Origin: Alistipes sp.
GTDB lineage: Bacteria > Bacteroidota > Bacteroidia > Bacteroidales > Rikenellaceae
Length of the DNA: 64,000 bases
Assembly: GCA_020026375.1 (NCBI GenBank)
Contig: JAHHQN010000001.1
Coordinates: 1 to 64,000, forward strand
Direction: 5' to 3'
A program made the translations under genes and the position numbers. Each line of letters opens with the position of its first letter. The first letter of the stretch is position 1. Below the pieces are notes generated by a model that did not search any database, had not been told where the DNA came from, and was given only the letters and a program-made list of their open reading frames with translations. This document shows, piece after piece, positions 8,338 to 16,211 of this stretch.

Positions 8338-10533
8338 ATGAATTTCAAATTATTGGGTCTTGCCGCCACACTCTCACTGGGAGCCGCCGCCTGCCGACAG
8401 GCCGCCGCCCCCACCTCCACACCGCGCGAGCAGACCGCTTTCCAAACCTCACAGCCGTGGAGTCCTTCCATCGACGTGCGGGCCGATGTGGCCATCGTCT
8501 ACGGCGTCAACCCCTCCGCCACCGACTCCACCCGCATCTTCGAAAACCGCGTCAGGAGCTGGCGCGACAAAGGGTACACCACCCACTTCATGACCGGCAT
8601 CGCATGGGGCAACTACGAGGATTATTTCTGCGGACGCTGGGACGGCCGCACCCACATGGACGAGGGACAACGCCAACAGAACGGCGACACCATCTGGCAC
8701 GGCAAGAATGTCCCCTACATCGTCCCCACGCTCAACTACCTTAAATATATAAAGGAGGAGCATATCAAGCGCGTCATCGACGCAGGCATCGACGCCATCT
8801 TCCTCGAGGAACCCGAATTCTGGACCTTCGCCGGTTACAGCGAGGCCTTCAAACGCGAGTGGAAAGACTTCTACGGTTTCGACTGGCGTCCCCAGCACGA
8901 ATCGGCCGAGAACACCTACCTCTCCAACAAGCTGAAATACCACCTCTACTATCGTGCGCTCAACGAGTGCTTCACCTTCGCCAAGGAGTACGGATGCAGC
9001 AAGGGCATGAACGTGCGCTGCTATGTGCCGACCCACTCGCTCATCAACTACTCGCAGTGGCACATCGTAAGTCCCGAAGCCAGCATCGCCTCGATGGAGT
9101 GTGTCGACGGCTACATCGCACAGGTGTGGACCGGCACCTCGCGCGTACCCAACTGCTACAACGGCGAGTATCGCGAGCGCATCTTCGAAAATGCCTTCAT
9201 GGAGTACGGCTGCATGGAGTCGATGACCGCCCCCACCCGGCGCAAGGTCTTCTTCCTGACCGACCCCATCGAGGACTGTCCGCGCGACTGGGCCGACTAC
9301 AAGAAGAGCTACGAGGCCACCTTCACCGCCAAGCTGCTCTATCCGCGCAACAACAACTACGAGGTGATGCCCTGGCCCGAACGCATCTACAACGGTCTCT
9401 ACCAGACCCGCAAGGACAGCGACCGCAAGGAGCGCATATCGCGCAGTTTCTCCACACAGATGCAGGTGATGGTCAACTCGCTGAACCACATGCCCGTGTC
9501 GGAGAACCGCGTGTCGGGCAGCGAGGGTATCAGCGTTCTGATGGGCAACTCGCTGATGTTCCAGCGCACCCTCCAACCCATAGAGGGCTTCGACGACAGC
9601 CGCTTCTCCGACTTCTACGGACTCTCGATGCCCTTCCTCAAACGCGGTGTGCCGGTCAGCATCGTCCACATCGAGAACACGGGCTACGCCAAGACCTGGG
9701 AGAACACCCGCGTGCTGCTGATGACCTATTCCAACATGAAGCCCCTTGAGGCCGAGGCCCACCGCAACATCGCCCGATGGGTGGCCGACGGCGGCACACT
9801 GGTCTACTGCGGCCGTGACGACGACGCTTTCCAGCGTGTGAGCGAGTGGTGGAACACCGGCGACAACGACTACTCCTGCCCCTCGGCGCACCTCTTCACC
9901 ACCCTCGGACTCGACGCCCACCCCGCCACGGGCGTCTACACCCACGGTCAGGGCAAGATCTATGTCGTGCGCCGCAATCCGCGCGAGATGGTCGACCGCC
10001 GCAATGCCGACGGCGAGTTCGTGCGTCTGATTGACGAGGCCTACACCAACGCCACGGGACAGCCCCTGCAATTCAAGAACAACTTTCAGCTCCGCCGCGG
10101 TGCCTACACCATCGCCTCGGTCATGGACGAGAGTGTGAGCGACGAGCCGCTGACCCTCCGCGGCCGCTTTGTCGACCTCTTCGACCCTGCGCTGCCCGTC
10201 GTCACCCAGAAGGTCGTCCGCCCCGGACAGCAGGCCTTCCTCTACGACCTGGAGCAGGCCGCGCAACCCCTGCGCGGTGAGGTGGTGGCCGCCGCCGCAC
10301 GCGTCTACGACGAGCAACGCGGCGACAACAGCTACTCGTTCACCGTGAAGAGTCCGGCCAACACCACCAACGCCATGCGCCTGCTGCTGCCCCACGAGCC
10401 GAAGGTGACACTCACCGACGCGCAGGGACACCCCCTCGAAACGTTCACCTCGCAGTGGGACGCAGCGAGCGGCACCCTCTTCCTCGGCTTCGAAAATTCG
10501 CCCGAGGGTGTGGCCGTACGCCTCGAGTGGTAA
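8338..10533 (+). CDS. Exported lipoprotein, glycosidase-like, family not recognised
   Basis: This 731-residue protein has a hydrophobic leader with a Cys at 19 (SLGAAAC), a loose lipobox, so it is probably anchored at the cell surface or in the periplasm. The central part has the look of a TIM-barrel carbohydrate enzyme: alternating VPYIVPTLNYLKYI (about 125-138), AGIDAIFLEEPEFW (about 149-162, a candidate acidic catalytic residue at 157/158) and many Trp/Tyr. Residues about 437-500 (IVHIENTGYAKTW, RWVADGGTLVYCG) resemble the glutamine-amidotransferase-like domain seen after GH42-type barrels. A small beta domain ends the protein. It stands alone, with no SusCD partners. The exact family and substrate are unknown; the glycosidase reading is inference. 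Confidence 0.7.
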   Translation: MNFKLLGLAATLSLGAAACRQAAAPTSTPREQTAFQTSQPWSPSIDVRADVAIVYGVNPSATDSTRIFENRVRSWRDKGYTTHFMTGIAWGNYEDYFCGRWDGRTHMDEGQRQQNGDTIWHGKNVPYIVPTLNYLKYIKEEHIKRVIDAGIDAIFLEEPEFWTFAGYSEAFKREWKDFYGFDWRPQHESAENTYLSNKLKYHLYYRALNECFTFAKEYGCSKGMNVRCYVPTHSLINYSQWHIVSPEASIASMECVDGYIAQVWTGTSRVPNCYNGEYRERIFENAFMEYGCMESMTAPTRRKVFFLTDPIEDCPRDWADYKKSYEATFTAKLLYPRNNNYEVMPWPERIYNGLYQTRKDSDRKERISRSFSTQMQVMVNSLNHMPVSENRVSGSEGISVLMGNSLMFQRTLQPIEGFDDSRFSDFYGLSMPFLKRGVPVSIVHIENTGYAKTWENTRVLLMTYSNMKPLEAEAHRNIARWVADGGTLVYCGRDDDAFQRVSEWWNTGDNDYSCPSAHLFTTLGLDAHPATGVYTHGQGKIYVVRRNPREMVDRRNADGEFVRLIDEAYTNATGQPLQFKNNFQLRRGAYTIASVMDESVSDEPLTLRGRFVDLFDPALPVVTQKVVRPGQQAFLYDLEQAAQPLRGEVVAAAARVYDEQRGDNSYSFTVKSPANTTNAMRLLLPHEPKVTLTDAQGHPLETFTSQWDAASGTLFLGFENSPEGVAVRLEW

Positions 10534-10662
10534 CCGCCTCACCCTACGAAACCGGCCGGCCGCTTCCGATGTTTTTGACCGTCGGGAGCGGCCAACCGAT
10601 TGAAAATCCACACCGAAGATGAAAATAATTGGCGAAAGATTCTTTTTTTGGAGAAAGTTTTG

Positions 10663-10670
10663 TATCTTTG
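10663..10670 (+). promoter_or_regulatory. -7 box of the rpsF operon
   Basis: TATCTTTG lies 43 bases before rpsF. A TTTG occurs only 12 bases upstream (10647-10650), too close for a standard -33 element, so only the -7 box is called. Confidence 0.55.
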
Positions 10671-10712
10671 CCGTCCCGAAAAGGGATTAAAAATTTAATT
10701 CAATAAACGATT

Positions 10713-11054
10713 ATGAACAATTACGAAACCGTTTTCATCGTCACACCCGTACTCTCTGAGCAGCAGGTACAGGAAGTGGCTGACAAATTCCAGGGTGTTA
10801 TCACCGAAAACGGCGGTCAGATTGTGAACAAGGAGTCATGGGGCCTCAAGAAGCTCGCATATCCCATTCAGAAGAAGACCACCGGTTTCTACTTCTTGAT
10901 GGAGTTCACAGGCGAGGGCTCAATCATCAACACTCTCGAGACCCAGTATCGTCGCGACGAGCGTGTGATCCGTTTCTTAACTTTCAAGCAGGACAAGTAT
11001 GCCGTAGAGTACTCGGAGAAGCGTCGTGCTAAACTTAACAAAAAGGAGGAGTAA
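10713..11054 (+). CDS. rpsF: 30S ribosomal protein S6
   Basis: S6 sits on the platform of the small subunit and binds 16S rRNA together with S18. Its 113 residues start MNNYETVFIVTPVLSE, the usual S6 N-terminus, and the motif WGLKKLAYPIQKK (about 43-55) is characteristic. It is the first gene of rpsF-rpsR-rplI, with only five bases to rpsR. In many bacteria the S6-S18 complex represses this operon through its leader. The short leader here (about 36 bases) was not examined for that structure. Confidence 0.98.
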   Translation: MNNYETVFIVTPVLSEQQVQEVADKFQGVITENGGQIVNKESWGLKKLAYPIQKKTTGFYFLMEFTGEGSIINTLETQYRRDERVIRFLTFKQDKYAVEYSEKRRAKLNKKEE

Positions 11055-11059
11055 TAACC

Positions 11060-11338
11060 ATGGCACAGGACACTAAAGCACAATCAGAAATCCGCTACCT
11101 GAACCCCGTTTCGGTAGACGTAAAGAAGAAAAAGTACTGCCGTTTCAAGAAGCTCGGCATCAAGTACGTAGACTATAAGGACGGAGAATTCCTCAAGAAG
11201 TTCCTGAACGAGCAGGGTAAGATTCTTCCCCGCCGTCTGACCGGTACTTCGCAGAAATACCAGAAGAAGGTCGCACAGGCAGTGAAGCGTGCGCGTCACC
11301 TCGCCATCCTGCCCTTCGTAACCGATTGTATGAAATAA
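11060..11338 (+). CDS. rpsR: 30S ribosomal protein S18
   Basis: This is the partner of S6 on the platform of the 30S subunit. In its 92 residues the core KKKYCRFKKLGIKYVDYKD (about 18-36) and the C-terminal GTSQKYQKKVAQAVKRARHLA stretch (about 60-80) are the S18 hallmarks. Spacing of five bases from rpsF and 19 bases to rplI indicates one transcript. Codon use is of the highly expressed type, with many AAG and CGT codons. Confidence 0.98.
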   Translation: MAQDTKAQSEIRYLNPVSVDVKKKKYCRFKKLGIKYVDYKDGEFLKKFLNEQGKILPRRLTGTSQKYQKKVAQAVKRARHLAILPFVTDCMK

Positions 11339-11357
11339 TTAAGTAGGAGGACAAGAA

Positions 11358-11804
11358 ATGGAAGTTATTCTGATCAAAGATATGGAGAAGTTGGGTTACG
11401 CTAACGACATCGTTAACGTAAAGCCCGGATATGCTAACAACTACCTCATTCCCCAGGGTTTTGCCAAGGCTGCTACCGCTTCGGCAAAGAAGGTACTGGC
11501 TGAGAACCTTCGTCAGCGCGCCCACAAGGACGCCAAGATTCTGGCTGACGCTCAGGCTCTGGCCGAGACCATCGCAAACCTGAACCTCACTATCGCTGTT
11601 AAGGCTGAGGACGGCAAGCTCTTCGGTACCGTAACCGCTGCCGATCTGGCTGAGGCTCTCGCTGCCAAGGAAATCAACATCGACCGCAAGGCTATCGCTG
11701 TTGAGGGCATCAAGACCGTTGGTGAGTACGAGGCTACTGCACGCCTTCACAAGGAGGTTAAGGCAACCATCAAGTTCTCGGTTGTTGCTGCAGACGCAGA
11801 GTAA
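11358..11804 (+). CDS. rplI: 50S ribosomal protein L9
   Basis: L9 spans the base of the L1 stalk on the large subunit. At 148 residues it has the standard length and both domains: the N-terminal MEVILIKDMEKLGYANDIV...GYANNYLIPQGFA (1-38) that binds 23S rRNA, then a charged helix and the C-terminal domain with LFGTVTAADLAEAL (about 90-103). GGAGG at 11346-11350 lies about seven bases before the ATG, an SD-like sequence that is unusual in this window. A terminator follows at 11827, ending the ribosomal operon. Confidence 0.98.
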   Translation: MEVILIKDMEKLGYANDIVNVKPGYANNYLIPQGFAKAATASAKKVLAENLRQRAHKDAKILADAQALAETIANLNLTIAVKAEDGKLFGTVTAADLAEALAAKEINIDRKAIAVEGIKTVGEYEATARLHKEVKATIKFSVVAADAE

Positions 11805-11826
11805 GGATATCAACACCTTATATATG

Positions 11827-11861
11827 ATACGCTTTCCCAAAAAGGGAGAGCGTATTTTTTT
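11827..11861 (+). terminator. Terminator of rpsF-rpsR-rplI
   Basis: ATACGCTTTCCC pairs with GGGAGAGCGTAT (11827-11838, 11844-11855), followed by a run of Ts. Confidence 0.9.
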
Positions 11862-11884
11862 GCACGATTGTTTCAGAAATATTT

Positions 11885-11914
11885 TTTGTAGGGGGGGGAA
11901 ATTTGCTATCTTTA
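11885..11914 (+). promoter_or_regulatory. Promoter of the DUF4377-like lipoprotein gene
   Basis: TTTG (11885-11888) and TATCTTTA (11907-11914) are 18 bases apart, with a run of eight Gs between them, 22 bases before the start codon. Confidence 0.65.
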
Positions 11915-11936
11915 CGTGCAACAAAAAACACTTTCC

Positions 11937-12626
11937 ATGAAACTCAAATTTCTGACACCCCTTTTCCTCTCGGCACTTGTCACCGTTGCCGCCACAGGCT
12001 GCGACGACGACAACGAGGATCGTTACGAAACCCACAATGTCCGTATCGAAGCGGCCACCTATCTCGGTCATCTCAACACGTTCGGCAGCAATGCCTATGT
12101 CCAGGAGGGCATGATGCTCACCTGCGACAACGCAACGACGCGCGAATTTCACGCCCTTGAACACATCGAAGGCTTCACCTACCACCGCGGTCATGCCTAT
12201 GAACTGAAGATACAACGCACCATCTGGGGCAATCCTCCGGCCGATGCTTCGGGTTACAGCGACAAACTGCTCGAAGTCCTCTCCGACACCCCTGCTCCGG
12301 CACAACGCGAGGAGGTCATTCTGGAGGTGAGCGAAAAGCTGTCGCCTCTGAACCTCGATGACAAACCCACAACACTCGTCGAGGCACCCGTCACCCGTGA
12401 CAACATCATCAACCTCGGCATCAATATCCGCGAAAAAGGCACCGACAAATGGCAGACCGTAGCACTCAACAAGATTGGCGGCTTCCAGTACCAGCCGAAA
12501 CACAAGGCGGAACTGCGTGTGGAGAAAATCACCCTCGACGCCAAAGGCGAGGACACCCAATGGCAGAGATACCAGCAGGTAATGTACGAACTCAAGGAGA
12601 TTATCAGCCAGACTCTTGTCGAGTAA
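11937..12626 (+). CDS. Lipoprotein with two DUF4377-like repeats
   Basis: This 229-residue protein begins MKLKFLTPLFLSALV and has a Cys at about 22 (TVAATGC) followed by DDDNED. That acidic patch after the lipidated Cys is frequent in surface-exposed Bacteroidetes lipoproteins. Two internally similar halves can be seen: GFTYHRGHAYELKIQRTIWGNPPADASG (about 78-105) and GFQYQPKHKAELRVEKITLDAKGED (about 181-205). The first resembles DUF4377 (Y.L.V.....NPPADA). The start was set at ATG 11937 because the seven upstream codons precede the signal peptide. It has its own promoter and terminator. Function unknown. Confidence 0.7.
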   Translation: MKLKFLTPLFLSALVTVAATGCDDDNEDRYETHNVRIEAATYLGHLNTFGSNAYVQEGMMLTCDNATTREFHALEHIEGFTYHRGHAYELKIQRTIWGNPPADASGYSDKLLEVLSDTPAPAQREEVILEVSEKLSPLNLDDKPTTLVEAPVTRDNIINLGINIREKGTDKWQTVALNKIGGFQYQPKHKAELRVEKITLDAKGEDTQWQRYQQVMYELKEIISQTLVE

Positions 12627-12643
12627 TTCGTTTCATCTGACAA

Positions 12644-12675
12644 AACGGCCGACCCGTATGAGGTCGGCCGTTTTT
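12644..12675 (+). terminator. Terminator after the DUF4377-like gene
   Basis: AACGGCCGACC pairs with GGTCGGCCGTT (12644-12654, 12662-12672), followed by Ts. Confidence 0.85.
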
Positions 12676-12690
12676 ATCCCCCCCTGCACC

Positions 12691-13833
12691 ATGAAATCAC
12701 ACACACCCTGCAACTGGGAGGCGATATTTGCCCGAGAACCGCACGATGCCCTGCTCGAAATCGCCTACCGCCTTTCAGAAGGCGAGAATTTGCAACGACA
12801 GTTGGCCGACGAGTACCGCAACACCACACCCCGACAACGTGAGGAAATCGACCGACATGTCGCCCGACTGCACGACCACATCGGGCATCAGCACGACAAG
12901 TACCCCTCTGCACGACAGGCTGCTCTCGCCACACGTCTGCGCAACTTCTTCGATGCGCTGATGCTCCGCTATATCCGTCCCTATGACAACCGACATGCGC
13001 CCTATCTGCTCGATGCCTCCACCCCTCTCACCGAGCAGGATCTCCGCATCGCCAACCGCTGGCAGCTCGTAGCCGACCAATGCTACGGCACGGCACCTCT
13101 CTATGACCCAACGGGCAGAGAATACATCTATCCCGGCGACGAGTCGATGCTCCACAACATCAATCTCGCCAACAGCGGCACACCCGAACGACAGTTCAAG
13201 CTCAACATTTTTCCCTACCCCTTTGCCGGCAATCCGCTCACGGCAAAAATCATCATCTTGAGCGAAAATCCCGGCTATGTCGACCACTGCAACAACACCT
13301 TCGCACGTATCCTGCAACTCATTCCTCAGCTGGCCGAGGGGGTGGTGGCACACCACCGCTCGACATTGCGTCTCGACGGGGAGTCGATACTGCCACCGCC
13401 CACCCTCTCCTATCCCAACCTCACGGGCAGCACCTGCCGCGACGCAGGCAACATTCTCGGCGAGTGGTACAGGCACACGCGTTTCACCCACTTTGTCGAG
13501 GAGGAGGGCATCGACCGCGAAACCATCTATTCCAATGTGGCCATTGTGCAATACGTCGCCTATCAGTCAACAATCTACGGCGACATTCCGCACCCCCTGC
13601 CATCGCAACATCTCACACGCCAACTCATCGACTACCTCTCGCAAAGCGACTCCGCACAGTTGTTTGTCATCATGAGGGGGCGCAAACTGTGGGAAAAATT
13701 TCTCGGCCGACAGATTTATGACCGTCTCCAGCCACGGTGTATCATCAACGACGGACGCGCACAATACTTCTCGGAGAAATGTCTGGGTCACAAGAACTAC
13801 CTCCGTCTGCTCGACACCTTAAAGCAGTTATAA
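12691..13833 (+). CDS. Uncharacterised protein with a uracil-DNA-glycosylase-like motif
   Basis: This 380-residue soluble protein has no signal peptide. The N-terminal half is charged and helical. From about residue 173 the run FPYPFAGNPLTAKIIILSEN followed by PGY looks like the start of the UDG-superfamily fold (P..GNP..A.v.iL..NPG). Later blocks are YSNVAIVQYVAYQST (about 274-288) and LFVIMRGRKLWEKF (about 322-335), with RCIIND near the end. No exact catalytic GQDPYH-type motif is seen, so the glycosylase link is only a fold-level guess. The start was placed at ATG 12691 because the upstream frame runs through the preceding terminator. It is a lone gene, 16 bases past that terminator; no promoter was identified. 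Confidence 0.6.
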   Translation: MKSHTPCNWEAIFAREPHDALLEIAYRLSEGENLQRQLADEYRNTTPRQREEIDRHVARLHDHIGHQHDKYPSARQAALATRLRNFFDALMLRYIRPYDNRHAPYLLDASTPLTEQDLRIANRWQLVADQCYGTAPLYDPTGREYIYPGDESMLHNINLANSGTPERQFKLNIFPYPFAGNPLTAKIIILSENPGYVDHCNNTFARILQLIPQLAEGVVAHHRSTLRLDGESILPPPTLSYPNLTGSTCRDAGNILGEWYRHTRFTHFVEEEGIDRETIYSNVAIVQYVAYQSTIYGDIPHPLPSQHLTRQLIDYLSQSDSAQLFVIMRGRKLWEKFLGRQIYDRLQPRCIINDGRAQYFSEKCLGHKNYLRLLDTLKQL

Positions 13834-13851
13834 CCACATCCGACAAAACAT

Positions 13852-13888
13852 CGCAGGCAGCCGACCCGTATGGGTTCGGCCGCCTGCG
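13852..13888 (+). terminator. Hairpin after the UDG-like gene
   Basis: A long imperfect GC-rich stem (CGCAGGCAGCCGACCC with GGGTTCGGCCGCCTGCG) has no T run, so it is a weak terminator candidate. Confidence 0.45.
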
Positions 13889-14033
13889 TCATACAACAAG
13901 GGGTGTTCTCCCCCTCTCCTGCTCTTTCCTCGTCTCTGCTTCAAATGTTCTTCGTCCCCACACATTCTCCACTCATTCTTCAGCGTGGATAACTTTGTAA
14001 GGGGCGGAAAGAAGATTTGCGGCGGAGGAGAGC

Positions 14034-14067
14034 AAAAAAAATGTGGCGACCCGTTGGGGTCGCCACA
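14034..14067 (-). terminator. Terminator of rpsA
   Basis: TGTGGCGACCC (14042-14052) pairs with GGGTCGCCACA (14057-14067), and the minus strand exits into Ts. It is 26 bases past the rpsA stop. Confidence 0.88.
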
Positions 14068-14092
14068 CGCTATATTGAAAATTCGGGAATTA

Positions 14093-15886
14093 TTACTTCT
14101 CCTCCTTCTCAGCAGCCTCGAGTGCACTCTTCAGCTCTGCGAGACCTGCGATGTCACCGAGAGTAGTCTTCTCTACCGAAGCGTTGATCTTCTTAACGGT
14201 CGACTTGGTAGCATCGGCAGCTGCACGACGCTCAGCCTTCTCGGCAGCGATCTCTGCCTTCTTTGCCTCCTCGTAAGTGCGAACGTGCGAGAGAGTGATG
14301 CGCTTGGTAGCCTTCGAGAACTCGATTACCTTGAAGCTCAGGGTATCACCTGCCTTGGGCATCGAACCGTCCTCCTTGGTGAGCTGACGAGTGGGGCAGA
14401 AACCCTCAACGTCCTCATCCAAAGTAACAACGGCACCCTTGTCGGTCATCTTGGCGATGGGAGCCTCAACAATGCTGTCAACAGCGAACTTCGACTCGAT
14501 CTCGTTCCAGGGGTTCTCCTCGAGCTGCTTGTGGCCCAGCGAGAGACGACGGTTCTCCTTGTCGATCTCGAGAACTACAACCTCGATGTCAGCACCTACC
14601 TGAGTGAACTCTGCGGGGTGCTTTACCTTCTTCACCCACGAGAGGTCAGAGATGTGAATCAGACCGTCGATACCCTCCTCAATCTCAACGAATACGCCGA
14701 AGTTGGTGAAGTTGCGAACCTTGGCGGTGCACTTTGTACCTACGGGATACTTGGTCTCGATGTTCTCCCAGGGATCGGGGGTGAGCTGCTTGATACCCAG
14801 CGACATCTTGCGCTCCTCGCGGTCGAGAGTCAGAATGACAGCCTCAACCTCGTCACCTACCTTCATGAACTCCTGAGCCGAACGCAGGTGCTGGCTCCAC
14901 GACATCTCCGATACGTGGATCAGACCCTCAACACCGGCAGCGATCTCAACGAATGCGCCGTAGTCAGCCATAACGACTACCTTACCCTTTACCTTGTCGC
15001 CTACCTTGAGGTTAGCGTCCAGGGCCTCCCAGGGGTGGGGAGTCAGCTGCTTCAGACCCAGAGCGATACGCTTCTTCTGGTCATCGAAGTCGAGGATAAC
15101 GACCTTGATCTTCTGATCGAGGGCAACAATCTCCTCGGGGTGGTTTACGCGGCCCCAAGAGAGGTCGGTGATGTGGATCAGACCGTCAACACCGCCCAGG
15201 TCTACGAATACACCGTAGGAAGTGATGTTCTTAACGGTACCCTCGAGAATCTGACCCTTCTCCAGCTTCGACATGATAACCTGCTTCTGAGCCTCGAGTT
15301 CAGCCTCGATGAGAGCCTTGTGAGAAACGACAACGTTACGGAACTCCTGGTTGATCTTAACCACCTTGAACTCCATGGTCTTGTCAACATATACATCGTA
15401 ATCGCGAATGGGCTTAACGTCAATCTGCGAACCGGGCAGGAATGCCTCGATACCGAATACATCGACAATCATACCACCCTTGGTGCGGCACTTGATGTAA
15501 CCATTGATGATCTCGTCCTTCTCGAGAGCCTCGTTCACGCGGTCCCAAGACTTCAACTGACGAGCCTTCTTGTGAGACAGATTGAGCTGACCGTTCTTGT
15601 CCTCAGCCGACTCAACATACACCTCAATCTTGTCGCCTACGGCCAGATTGGGGTTGTAACGGAACTCCGAAATCGAGATGATACCCTCGCTCTTGTAACC
15701 GATGTTAACGATTACCTCACGCTTGTTGATAGAGGTAACGGTACCCTCAACCACCTCACCAACTGCTACGTTCGACATGGTCTTGTCGTAAGCGGCAGCG
15801 ATGTTCTCTTTGGGCTGGTCATAAACGCCGAGATCGTTCTCGAATGCGTTCCAATCGAAATTCTCGTTTGAAATGATATTCTCCAT
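14093..15886 (-). CDS. rpsA: 30S ribosomal protein S1
   Basis: S1 binds mRNA on the 30S subunit and helps unfold it for initiation. The 597-residue protein carries repeated S1 RNA-binding domains with the pattern G.V..I...GAFVE...G.EGLIHVS: about residues 42-105, 125-195, 212-280, 297-367, 384-454 and a more divergent sixth at about 470-530. A Lys/Ala-rich tail follows (about 540-597), a Bacteroidetes feature absent from E. coli S1. Near-lack of Shine-Dalgarno sequences in this phylum makes S1 especially interesting. A roughly 100-base leader between the promoter at 15985 and the start may hold autoregulatory structure. Confidence 0.97.
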   Translation of the reverse strand: MENIISNENFDWNAFENDLGVYDQPKENIAAAYDKTMSNVAVGEVVEGTVTSINKREVIVNIGYKSEGIISISEFRYNPNLAVGDKIEVYVESAEDKNGQLNLSHKKARQLKSWDRVNEALEKDEIINGYIKCRTKGGMIVDVFGIEAFLPGSQIDVKPIRDYDVYVDKTMEFKVVKINQEFRNVVVSHKALIEAELEAQKQVIMSKLEKGQILEGTVKNITSYGVFVDLGGVDGLIHITDLSWGRVNHPEEIVALDQKIKVVILDFDDQKKRIALGLKQLTPHPWEALDANLKVGDKVKGKVVVMADYGAFVEIAAGVEGLIHVSEMSWSQHLRSAQEFMKVGDEVEAVILTLDREERKMSLGIKQLTPDPWENIETKYPVGTKCTAKVRNFTNFGVFVEIEEGIDGLIHISDLSWVKKVKHPAEFTQVGADIEVVVLEIDKENRRLSLGHKQLEENPWNEIESKFAVDSIVEAPIAKMTDKGAVVTLDEDVEGFCPTRQLTKEDGSMPKAGDTLSFKVIEFSKATKRITLSHVRTYEEAKKAEIAAEKAERRAAADATKSTVKKINASVEKTTLGDIAGLAELKSALEAAEKEEK

Positions 15887-15984
15887 ATTGTGGAAAAATT
15901 TGTGCGATACAATCGCTCGTTAAAATGTTAATAATAAAAGTTTTACCTCTCGCACGACGCAACGCGCACGCACAAGAAGCGGCA

Positions 15985-16015
15985 CAAAGGTACTACTTTT
16001 TCGTGAATTTGCAAA
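15985..16015 (-). promoter_or_regulatory. Promoter of rpsA
   Basis: On the minus strand TTTG (plus 16012-16015) and TACCTTTG (plus 15985-15992) are 19 bases apart. The leader to rpsA is about 95 bases long. Confidence 0.8.
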
Positions 16016-16142
16016 AAACGGACTAAATTTCAGCACTTTAGAGCCGATTTTTTCCCGCCGTGCCGCACCCTTCCTCCCCGTCGGGGGCCTCGGCGCGGTA
16101 TTCCTTCCTCCGAGCCGTCACCGGGAGGATTCCCCTCCCCAC

Positions 16143-16182
16143 AAAAAAAAACGACACTTTCCCCGAGGGGGAGAGTGTCGTT
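16143..16182 (-). terminator. Terminator of the 5'-nucleotidase gene
   Basis: A 15-bp stem with one wobble (16150-16164, 16168-16182) exits on the minus strand into about nine Ts. Confidence 0.88.
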
Positions 16183-16211
16183 GTCTTACCGTTCCGAAGC
16201 GTCTTCCGCGG

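Noticed and set aside
8449..10611. 720-codon minus-strand frame opposite the large lipoprotein
   Set aside because: High GC and biased codons on the plus strand keep the antisense frame open. Its protein is Val/Gly/His-rich without domains, and the plus frame has a signal peptide and domain-like structure.
13985..15871. 628-codon plus-strand frame opposite rpsA
   Set aside because: It is Leu/Val/Asn-rich antisense of the S1 repeats, which are unmistakable on the minus strand.
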